DNA from: Epichloe hybrida
Lineage: Eukaryota > Ascomycota > Sordariomycetes > Hypocreales > Clavicipitaceae
Assembly: GCA_019022495.1 (NCBI GenBank)
Contig: JAFEKR010000003.1
Coordinates: 496,001 to 560,000, forward strand
DNA length: 64,000 nucleotides
Direction of reading: 5' to 3'
A program made the position numbers and the translations under genes. Every line of letters starts with the position of its first letter. Positions within the stretch are counted from its first letter, which is position 1. Positions 22,811 through 30,633 of this stretch are shown piece after piece. A model generated the notes under the pieces. It did not search any database and had not been told where the DNA came from. It saw only the letters and a list, made by a program, of their open reading frames with translations.

Positions 22811-22850
22811 AGGCGCAGTGAGGCGCAGTGAGGCGCAGTGAGGCGCAGTG
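22811..22850. repeat. AGGCGCAGTG x4 tandem repeat
   Basis: Four perfect 10-bp copies in the divergent promoter. One turn of helix per copy would place any bound factor on the same DNA face. Confidence 0.92.
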
Positions 22851-23226
22851 GCGCACCAATGGCCGGCCAATGATGGGTGGACTCCGCGGGACGGCAACGA
22901 GCACATGCCTTGCGCATCGTGTGACTCTGTTCCACGACATCCCATTGGACCCCTCCATCGCCCCTCACCTCATCAACATCAGCTGCCGCAGCTGCCGCCG
23001 CTGCCGCCGCTGCCGCCGCTCCCGGTGTCATGACCCGCGGGCCGACCAAAGAAGGAAAGAAAAAAAAAGTCTACAGCATCTTTGTTGGTATCACAGGATG
23101 TGAAACCCAAAAATAGCAGCTTCTTACTCCTATTCTAGTCAACTTTAGGAAGGAAGGAAAGGGCGGCTAGAAAGAGAGGGTATTCTATGCCGTCTTTACA
23201 TTGTATAGGAAGAGGGGGTTGCGGTC

Positions 23227-23233
23227 CACGTGA
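23227..23233. promoter_or_regulatory. CACGTGA, candidate sulfur-regulatory site
   Basis: TCACGTG on the minus strand is the Cbf1-Met4-Met28 site of yeast sulfur genes. It lies about 215 bp upstream of the cystathionine gamma-lyase start, a plausible position for control by sulfur supply. Function here is inferred. Confidence 0.45.
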
Positions 23234-23317
23234 TGAGGGGCCACGCTGACCCTCGATTAATTAAAATTATGCTTGTTCCAACATTCTTCTTTCCCTTGTT
23301 ACCAAATCGAATCAAAT

Positions 23318-23431
23318 CACACAAGGACTCACACAAGGACTCACACAAGCACACACACAAGCACACACACAAGCACACACACAAGCACACACACAAGCAC
23401 ACACACAAGCACACACACAAGCACACACACG
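23318..23431. repeat. CACACAAG(CACA/GACT) minisatellite in CYS3 leader
   Basis: About nine copies of a 12-bp unit: two CACACAAGGACT, then seven or so CACACAAGCACA. It ends about 15 bp before the CYS3 ATG. The unit is a multiple of three and is open in the same frame as CYS3, so a start at 23273 would add a Thr-His/Ser-rich tail; I regard it as 5' UTR. Confidence 0.9.
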
Positions 23432-23446
23432 AGGACAACGGCATAC

Positions 23447-24664
23447 ATGTCTCCCGCGGTGAGCCCTCGTCCACCGACTCCCGACCACGGCTTCGGCACG
23501 CTCGCCGTCCACGCCGGCTCACCTCACGATCCTCACACCGGCGCTGTCATCGAGCCCATCTCACTGTCCACCACCTTTGCCCAAACAGCTGTCGGCAAGC
23601 CAGTTTGCGAGTACGAGTATTCGCGTTCCTCCAATCCCAACCGCACCAACTTCGAGGCCGCCGTCGCCGCTCTGGAGCACGCCCGCCACGCCCTCGCCTT
23701 CTCTAGCGGCAGCGCAACCACGGCCAACATCTTGCAGAGCCTGGCCGCCGGCAGCCACGTCATCTCCGTCGCCGACGTCTATGGAGGAACCCATCGTTAC
23801 TTTACGCAGGTCGCCAAGGCGCACGGCGTAAAAGTCACCTTCACCACCGACATCGAGGCCGACATCAGCGAGCACATCAACGACCAGACCCGTCTCATCT
23901 GGATCGAGTCTCCCTCCAACCCTACCCTCCGTCTCGTCGACATTCGTGCCGTCGCCACCGAGGCCCACAAGCACGGCATCCTCGTCGTCGTCGACAACAC
24001 CTTCCTGTCCCCCTATGTCCAGAACCCCCTCGACCACGGAGCCGACATTGTCGTCCACAGCGTCACCAAGTACATCAACGGACACAGCGACGTCGTCATG
24101 GGCGTCGCCGCCTTCAACAGCCAGGAGCTCAAGGCCCGCCTGAGCTTCCTCCAGAATGCCATCGGCGCCGTCCCCTCGGCCTTTGACTCGTGGCTCGCCC
24201 ACCGTGGCCTCAAGACGCTGCATCTCCGCGCCCGCGAAGCCACCCGCAACGCCACCGCCGTCGCCACCGCCCTCGAGGCCTCCCCCCACGTCATCTCCGT
24301 CAACTACCCCGGCCTCGACTCCCACCCTCACCGTGCCGTCGCCCTGAAGCAGCACCGCGACGGCATGGGCGGCGGCATGCTGTCCTTCCGCATCAACGGC
24401 GGCCGCGCCGCTGCCGAGCGCTTCTGCCAAGTCACAAACATCTTCACCCTTGCCGAGTCCCTAGGTGGCGTCGAGTCCCTCGTCGAACTGCCCAGCAGCA
24501 TGACCCACGCTGGTATCCCACGTCATCAGAGAGAAGCAGCGGGCGTCTTCGACGACCTCGTCCGTCTGAGCTGCGGTGTCGAAGACGCAGAGGACTTGAA
24601 GAACGATGTTCTCCAGGCCCTGGAGCGTGCTGCCAAGGACACGGCCAAGAATGGCTTGCAATAA
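23447..24664 (+). CDS. CYS3: Cystathionine gamma-lyase
   Basis: A single exon encodes 405 residues. The enzyme is PLP-dependent and splits cystathionine into cysteine, ammonia and 2-oxobutyrate, the last step of reverse transsulfuration, in the cytosol. The sequence shows the family marks: E-Y-S-R-S-x-N-P-N-R near the N-terminus, F-S-S-G-S-A-T-T, V-V-D-N-T-F-L-S-P-Y with the PLP-nitrogen aspartate, and S-V-T-K-Y-I-N-G-H-S-D with the Schiff-base lysine at about 208. The C-terminal part has T-L-A-E-S-L-G-G-V-E-S-L. The match to yeast Cys3 runs end to end, which favours gamma-lyase over cystathionine gamma-synthase. The start at 23447 fits the family N-terminus; an upstream in-frame ATG at 23273 would translate the minisatellite and is unlikely. 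The coding part is strongly C-biased at third positions, suggesting high expression. Confidence 0.95.
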   Translation: MSPAVSPRPPTPDHGFGTLAVHAGSPHDPHTGAVIEPISLSTTFAQTAVGKPVCEYEYSRSSNPNRTNFEAAVAALEHARHALAFSSGSATTANILQSLAAGSHVISVADVYGGTHRYFTQVAKAHGVKVTFTTDIEADISEHINDQTRLIWIESPSNPTLRLVDIRAVATEAHKHGILVVVDNTFLSPYVQNPLDHGADIVVHSVTKYINGHSDVVMGVAAFNSQELKARLSFLQNAIGAVPSAFDSWLAHRGLKTLHLRAREATRNATAVATALEASPHVISVNYPGLDSHPHRAVALKQHRDGMGGGMLSFRINGGRAAAERFCQVTNIFTLAESLGGVESLVELPSSMTHAGIPRHQREAAGVFDDLVRLSCGVEDAEDLKNDVLQALERAAKDTAKNGLQ

Positions 24665-25262
24665 CGTGCTTTCATGATTTATTCTTCTTCTTTCTTTTAG
24701 ACTCTAGGCGCGAATGCCGATTCACGGTACAAAAACACCTTACGTGATACAAAAAAGAATACGTCATCAAGAATAATTTCTGGGACAAAAAAAAAAGAGA
24801 GAGAGGAATGTAACAAGGGGACCAAATTTGGAAACAAGGATCGACTACGAGCGTAGTATTTTAACATATATACATCGTTGGGCCGCGATGACATCGAGTC
24901 GTCTTCTGCTTCGTCTCATTGAGGTACTTGATGGTATATCCATGCAATGCAGCGTGTACAGCGTGTACAGCGTGTCCACTCTGTTTCTATCCGTTGACGG
25001 AAAGAGAAAGACCCCCCGACCCCCGAGAGAGAGAAGAGCAGGAAAACCATTTGCAATCCAATGTTTTCCTACAGGACAAGCCCGTGAATTTTTTTTTTCT
25101 GAAAAAAGAAAAGTACCCCAGAAGTAAAATGAGTAAAAATGAACAAAACGAGTTTGGAAGGCGCCATTGCTCCGAGCTTGACATGATGATTCATTAATTC
25201 CCAAAACCCCCCCTCTCTACGCTGCCGGGTCAAGACCTCGTGGCCTTTCAATCTTTCTCATT
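24665..25262. other. Convergent 3' intergenic, CYS3 / F-box-like gene
   Basis: About 600 bp with A/T runs and an AGCGTGTAC x3 repeat at 24951-24977. No gene is seen. Confidence 0.5.
24951..24977. repeat. AGCGTGTAC x3 tandem repeat
   Basis: Three 9-bp copies, the last with one change. Confidence 0.85.
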
Positions 25263-26975
25263 TCAGAGCGGATCTTGATGTGTGTCATCCATGGCAGGAG
25301 GGATGTGAAATAGATTATCCGCGTATTCGTTAGCCATACTGTTACCAGCGGTCCACTCGCTCCTCCTCCTGTGAATCTCGTTCATTCCTTGACAAGCTGT
25401 CTCTGCAATGTAATGCAGCTCGTCGAGCGTGCCGGAATTGCAGTTGTGGAAAATGCCGTCGATGCTCTTCTGCCACTCTGACGTGGTATTGTCCACGGCC
25501 GTCTGGTGAGCATTGGTATCGTACTCTTCGACATGTAGGGCTCTTGTCCTTGGCTTGAGAGTGTGGATGAGCACATCGTGCTTGGCATCTTGGGGGAAGA
25601 ACTCGACGGGTTCGCCGGACGACATGTTGGGCTGGTGAATGCCCATGACGACTTCGACGAAGCGCTGTGAGATACTTCGCCCCAGGCCACAGGGGTCGAT
25701 GAGATCAAAGTCTGGTTGCACCGACATGTCTTCGCGGAGGTAGTGATCGTAGGCGAGGAACGATGCTCGGCAGATTCGCAGTTTGGGGGCGGCGGCCCGG
25801 AGGGACAGGGCCATCCATTGACAGTCCTCGGCGGGGCGCTGGTTCGGGACGCCTATCCAGAGGACCTTTCGGGAATCCTGGTTCCAGTCGCGGGACTGCT
25901 CTGTCTTGAGGTAGACCTCGTTGAGGTAGAGCTCCTGGATGGTTTCGCCAAATACGTCGGCCGCTTTGAGGAACGACTCGGGCAGCATCTCAACGCGCTT
26001 CAGCTCGAGGCAGGCGAGGTTGGAGAAGTGCACGCGCGGCGCGGGCAAAGAGCGTGCCCTCCAGTCTTCCACGGGGATCTGCCAGAAGCGAGTCTGCTTG
26101 AGGCCCCGAGGTGGTCGGTCGTCGTGGTCCATGCCGACCAGGCATAGCGTCTTGAGGTGGTCAGCATGTTCGATCACGTCCCAGAGACAGGAGCCAAATA
26201 AGCCCGCCCGTTGGGGATCCACGTCGTGCCGGCGCAGGGTCATGACCAAGTTGTCCAGGACGGCAACGACAGACATTATGTTCATGACGTCGCTTGGATT
26301 CATCCACAGACTGTAGATGGTCACGTCGGTAACGTTTTCGAGGACCAGCGTTTTGAGATGGGCGGAATCCTCCTCGGGACGTGCTGCAAACGCCTTGAGA
26401 GTGTTGGCAAGGATCATGGTCGCGGCGTTGCAATGCCTGCCGACGAGCTGGAAGGGGAGGTTAAGACGAAGACTGTCGACTTCACGGCAGTTGAATAGTA
26501 TGGTTTCCACCATGTCACGATACTCTGTCTCGGTAAAGGAGCTTTCGTTCATGCAGTACTTTTTATGCATCGCTTGGCAAAACTCCGTCATGGAGGGAAC
26601 TCGAGCGAAGACGGTTTCGAGGAAGTCGACTTCCACTAGAGCGACAGTGTCAGTATTTCCCACCGTCGTCGCAGGGGCCCCGGTCGTGTTTCCGGGCTGG
26701 CAACACGTACTCTCATCTCGAAGAACCATCAGGTCTATATATAGACTCTTGCAATGATAACCAATTGTCTGGAGAGCATCAACGTCTGGCCGACGTACAT
26801 GGCTAGCCCTGCTCATGCGAGAAAAGTCCAAGCCGAGCGTGCAGCAGGTGGATGGCTTGAGGATCCTGTCAAACAGGCGGCAGACGAGGCGGAGTTTCAG
26901 GACCGTGTTCTTGGGGCCGTGGGCGACGCATTGCTGCAAGATGGCGTCGATCAGCTCTCGCGGGAGACGATCCAT
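25263..26975 (-). CDS. F-box-like protein of unknown target
   Basis: Exons 26975-26711 and 26635-25263 give 545 residues. The start was set at M-D-R-L-P-R-E-L-I, the typical opening of an F-box (L-P-x-E-L-I-x-x-I-L), with V-C-R-L-F-D at its end; an upstream in-frame ATG at 27020 would add 15 hydrophobic residues. The rest has scattered leucine-rich segments (such as L-K-T-L-V-L-E-N-V and L-A-C-L-E-L-K-R-V) without a clean repeat, as usual for fungal F-box proteins. These normally link a substrate to an SCF ubiquitin ligase through Skp1. The 75-bp intron (GTACGT..CTAG, phase 1, with a TACTGAC branch site) has no stop and is a multiple of three, so a retained form of 570 residues is possible. 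I do not recognise an orthologue. Confidence 0.75.
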   Translation of the reverse strand: MDRLPRELIDAILQQCVAHGPKNTVLKLRLVCRLFDRILKPSTCCTLGLDFSRMSRASHVRRPDVDALQTIGYHCKSLYIDLMVLRDESTCCQPGNTTGAPATTVGNTDTVALVEVDFLETVFARVPSMTEFCQAMHKKYCMNESSFTETEYRDMVETILFNCREVDSLRLNLPFQLVGRHCNAATMILANTLKAFAARPEEDSAHLKTLVLENVTDVTIYSLWMNPSDVMNIMSVVAVLDNLVMTLRRHDVDPQRAGLFGSCLWDVIEHADHLKTLCLVGMDHDDRPPRGLKQTRFWQIPVEDWRARSLPAPRVHFSNLACLELKRVEMLPESFLKAADVFGETIQELYLNEVYLKTEQSRDWNQDSRKVLWIGVPNQRPAEDCQWMALSLRAAAPKLRICRASFLAYDHYLREDMSVQPDFDLIDPCGLGRSISQRFVEVVMGIHQPNMSSGEPVEFFPQDAKHDVLIHTLKPRTRALHVEEYDTNAHQTAVDNTTSEWQKSIDGIFHNCNSGTLDELHYIAETACQGMNEIHRRRSEWTAGNSMANEYADNLFHIPPAMDDTHQDPL

Positions 26976-27650
26976 GGTGTATGCGCACAATACAGAGATG
27001 AGGTAGATGCCGCAGGGCAAAAGGCGATGCAGCGAGCAAGCGGCCGAGGAAGCCTGCTATGCTAGCCTCTCATGTGGTCGAGACGATGGATTCGAGCTCG
27101 ATTTTGGACTGTAGTATCGATGAACAACGTCGTCGAAGGAAATGGGGAGACGGGGGGGGAAAGCAACGCGATTGCATGATTGGATGATTGGATGATTATC
27201 CAGGATGATGGAATGATTGGATGATGGATGGGATGATCGGATGTCGAGGCAAGGAGCGGTGGTGACCAAGGTACGGCCCGGTCATGCACCCACCCTAATG
27301 CAACGCCGCCAATGAACCGTGCCCGACCTTTCTCTCGCGACTTTTCCACTGTCGATGCAAATAAACTTGATCATTGACGTGCAAAATATTTCCCGGCATG
27401 CTTGACAAGTGCGCCTTGGGTGAGCAACGGCGACGGATGTGAATATGTACCGTGTATATGTCTCAGCCGGCGCTAAGCCATTTTGAGCCAAGACGTGGGC
27501 CCCGCAAAGTTGTGCCGACTTGCGCCGACTTGCCCGCTAGACCGGATCTGAGGCTTCAATTTATTTTTCTGTACACATCTCGTGGCCGAAATTACGAGTT
27601 CCCCACGCGTCGCAACCACGAATACCTCCTTCTGCGTCGCCCCGTAGAGC
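26976..27650. promoter_or_regulatory. Shared divergent region, F-box-like gene / RNA exonuclease
   Basis: About 675 bp between the two starts. The part 27170-27245 is a degenerate GATTGGAT/GATGGAT repeat. No other gene is seen. Confidence 0.5.
27174..27243. repeat. Degenerate GATTGGAT repeat
   Basis: About eight imperfect 8-9-bp copies of GATTGGAT, GATGGAT or similar. It carries several CCAAT/ATTGG boxes, the core bound by the HAP/CBF complex in fungi. Confidence 0.75.
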
Positions 27651-29870
27651 ATGGTCGCAGTCGCAGGCTTGAGAGACAAGTTCCAACGCGCCAAGAATTT
27701 TGCACGCTCGTTGCTAGGCGGCAAAACCCCTGTGCAAGGGTCAATCGAGCAGCCGCGGAATCGGGAAACCAAACAAGCATCGGATGCTGAAGCCTCAGCT
27801 CTGGCCCTCTCGGCAAGCAAAATCATGGCCGACTCGGCCAAGGATCCGGCGGAGACGGCTTCCCAGAACAGCCTGAAGCGAACGAGCCCTCACGATGAGC
27901 AAGACGGCGGCGCCGAGTGGCAGGTTGTGTCGCGGCCGACCAAGAAATCCAAGAAGGTGCCTCGTCCGGGCAAAGGGGGCTATCCAGCGCTGGTCTTCTC
28001 GCCCAACGCCCGACTGCAATCCAAGATTAATCTAAACAACCTCCGCGACCTGATCACCTACATCTTCGCCGATGGCACCGGTCCCCAATGGATCGGCGTC
28101 TCTCACAGACCACAGTTCAGAAAGATTGTTGCCATCATGGTTCCGGGCCTGGAAGAGGCCATGTTCAAGGCGAACGTGGACTACTCAACCTACAACAAGA
28201 GCAACAACGAAGACGAACAAGAGGAGCCGAGGATCCCGACTTCACCAGACGACTACTACCCGCGCGCACTGAAAAAGGAAAAGCTGCCCGAGCCGTTGAA
28301 GCCATTCGCAGACATGTTCCCGCATCTGTGGCCGGTACGGACACCAGGAGACGACAAGCACGGGAAAATGCACTCGCCCATGGCTGCTTTCTTGACGGCA
28401 CCTGCGCCCAAGGAGAAGACGTCCAAGCAAGGAGGCGTGAAGCCTGCGTCGGAACCTCGAGGGTGGCGGAACGACCGAACGCCCATCACCGAATTCCTGG
28501 CATCAGCCGAGGAGCTAGCCGACAACGGATATTTCGTCCACCCGGCTCTCCTCCCCCCCGAGGGCGAGCGGAAAGAGAGCCTCACCGTTCCCGACGGATG
28601 GGTCATGACCAAAATCGACAAGTTGGAGGACGGAGACGTGCCCGACAGCGAGATGGAAAAGGGCAGCATCACGGCAGGCCGACAGATACTCGCGCTCGAT
28701 TGCGAAATGTGCCTGACGGGCGAGAACGAACTCGCCCTCACGCGCATCAGCATCATCGACTGGGACGGCCAGGTCGTCCTGGACGAGCTCGTCAAGCCCG
28801 ACAAGCCCATCACCGACTACGTCACGCGCTTCTCGGGCATCACCGAGGAGATGCTCGCCCCCGTCACCACCACCCTCGCCGACATCCAAGCCAAGCTCGT
28901 CGAGCTCCTCCACCCTCGCACCATCCTCATCGGCCACTCCCTCGAATCCGATACCAAAGCCATGCAGCTCGCGCACCCGTTCATCGTCGACACATCCATC
29001 CTCTACCCGCACCCGCGCGGACCGCCGCTCAAGTCGTCCCTCAAGTACCTGGCCCAGAAATACCTCTCTCGCGAGATCCAAAAGGGCGGCGCGGACGGCC
29101 ACAACAGCATCGAGGACGCCAAGACGTGCCTCGACCTCGTCAAGCAAAAGTGCGAAAAGGGCAAGCTCTGGGGCACGTCCGACGCCCAAGGCGAGAACCT
29201 GTTCCGACGACTCGCCCGCGCAGGAACCGCCTACAAAGCCCAAGGCGGCGACGCAGCAACCGGGGGCATCGAGACGGGCAAGACCAGCGCCGCCATCGAC
29301 TGGGGCGACCCGTCCAAGGGCCTCGGCGCCGGCGCAACCTACCAGCTCGGCTGCAAGTCCGACCAAGACGTCACCGACAACATCCTCCGCGCCGTCAACG
29401 GCGACCCAGACGGGCTGGAGATTAGGGCAACAGGCGTCGACTTCACATGGGCTCGCATGCGCGAGCTGGAAGCCCTCCAGGGATGGTGGAACAGGAACCG
29501 CGTCGACAACACAAACTCTGACGGCGGGCCACCGCCATCCGCATCGCCACCCTCTTCCTCCCCCCCTTGCCCTTCCCCTTCTCCGCCATCATCACCACTG
29601 CAGCAAGCCCTCTCCCGCCTCACCCAGCGCCTCGTCCGCATCCACGACGCGCTCCCCCCCTGCACCGCACTCATCCTGTACTCGGGCTCAGGCGACCCCA
29701 GGAGAATGGCCCAGCTACAGCACATGCACGCCCAGTGGAGGAAGGAGTACAACACGCCCGGCAAGAAATGGGATGACCTGAGCGTCAAGTGGACCGATGT
29801 CGAGGACCAGGCCCTGAAGAGGGCTGCGCAAAGGGCTCGTTCGGGAATCGCATTCATAGGCGTCAAGTAG
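27651..29870 (+). CDS. DEDDh RNA exonuclease, Rex1/Rnh70-like
   Basis: A single exon encodes 739 residues. A second ATG at 27825, with a stronger context, would remove 58 residues. The N-terminal part is Lys/Ser-rich and likely disordered, followed by a conserved fungal region (G-L-E-E-A-M-F). The exonuclease domain starts near residue 347 with L-A-L-D-C-E-M (acidic pair D350, E352), then I-I-D-W-D-G, I-L-I-G-H-S-L-E-S-D, S-S-L-K-Y-L-A-Q-K-Y-L and H-N-S-I-E-D-A (the catalytic His and Asp). This DEDDh set and order match Rex1/Rnh70, nuclear 3'-5' exonucleases that trim 5S rRNA and tRNA ends in yeast. The C-terminal helical tail (W-R-K-E-Y-N) is typical of the fungal members. A Pro/Ser-rich insert lies near residues 623-650. 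Confidence 0.88.
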   Translation: MVAVAGLRDKFQRAKNFARSLLGGKTPVQGSIEQPRNRETKQASDAEASALALSASKIMADSAKDPAETASQNSLKRTSPHDEQDGGAEWQVVSRPTKKSKKVPRPGKGGYPALVFSPNARLQSKINLNNLRDLITYIFADGTGPQWIGVSHRPQFRKIVAIMVPGLEEAMFKANVDYSTYNKSNNEDEQEEPRIPTSPDDYYPRALKKEKLPEPLKPFADMFPHLWPVRTPGDDKHGKMHSPMAAFLTAPAPKEKTSKQGGVKPASEPRGWRNDRTPITEFLASAEELADNGYFVHPALLPPEGERKESLTVPDGWVMTKIDKLEDGDVPDSEMEKGSITAGRQILALDCEMCLTGENELALTRISIIDWDGQVVLDELVKPDKPITDYVTRFSGITEEMLAPVTTTLADIQAKLVELLHPRTILIGHSLESDTKAMQLAHPFIVDTSILYPHPRGPPLKSSLKYLAQKYLSREIQKGGADGHNSIEDAKTCLDLVKQKCEKGKLWGTSDAQGENLFRRLARAGTAYKAQGGDAATGGIETGKTSAAIDWGDPSKGLGAGATYQLGCKSDQDVTDNILRAVNGDPDGLEIRATGVDFTWARMRELEALQGWWNRNRVDNTNSDGGPPPSASPPSSSPPCPSPSPPSSPLQQALSRLTQRLVRIHDALPPCTALILYSGSGDPRRMAQLQHMHAQWRKEYNTPGKKWDDLSVKWTDVEDQALKRAAQRARSGIAFIGVK

Positions 29871-30633
29871 AGGTCACATCTCCAAAATCCGGCCCCCATG
29901 AGGACGACAAGGAGGGGCCACGCACCAGGTAGCTAGCGCCCGTACAAACTCAGAGGAAACTTGATTCGAAACAAAAGGAGCCCGAGTAAGTGAAGAGCAT
30001 AACAGTGAATGGCACGAGTCTCGGGAAAATGCCATGATTAACTCGTCAGATAGTAAATGAAGAAGAAAAGGGGCGGAGGCAATTGGTTAGCTAGTCGGGG
30101 AACAATCACTCAACTTGGACCCGGGTCACGTATAGTCATCATTAGGCTGCATTACCTTCAAAGCTCGAGACAAACTATCAAAGAAACTAGTCATATGGAA
30201 AAACTTGGGCGCTTAGGGAATATATTTCTTGTATCCCTCGCATGTGCGCCAACTTGCTTTATCTGATCCAGTCCTTCTGCCGCGTCAGAATCCATCTCTC
30301 GGCCGCTTTCGTTTTTTCTTTTTTTGGTATGCAAACACGGTGTTTTGAAACATGAAACACATTACCGATGCGGCCTTTGCTCGCATTGCTGCATCGTTTG
30401 GCCGAATACTCGCCCGGTGCAGTCAGTATGCAGTATACAGGAGGCACTTGTCGCCAAACGATGCAGCTTCATGAAATGTATGTCCCCGTCCCGCCGCCGT
30501 AGCCCCCTTTTGTTGGAGCGACACCAATTGTTGAGAGCCGGACTGACCAGAACCGGCGCTTGGGTGCAGTCTTATTCACAGACAGACTTGGTCCTTCAAT
30601 TTCAAATCGCCCTTTGTGTGCATGTGAGATTGA
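29871..30633. other. Convergent 3' intergenic, exonuclease / channel gene
   Basis: About 760 bp with no supported gene; it should hold both 3' UTRs. Confidence 0.5.

Larger units (their letters stand above)
22585..23446. promoter_or_regulatory. Shared divergent region, Upc2-like gene / CYS3
   Basis: This 860-bp region separates the two starts. It contains four copies of AGGCGCAGTG (22811-22850), a GCTGCC/GCC triplet run at about 22980-23020, a CACGTGA site at 23227-23233 and the CACACAAG minisatellite ending just before the CYS3 start. Confidence 0.55.

Noticed and set aside
23318..23431. A CRISPR-like array
   Set aside because: The repeats are contiguous 12-bp units with no spacers, and the genome is eukaryotic.
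23273..23446. An N-terminal extension of CYS3 as the main start
   Set aside because: It would translate a minisatellite and place 58 low-complexity residues before a normal Cys3 N-terminus. I kept 23447 as the start and list the alternative as a finding.
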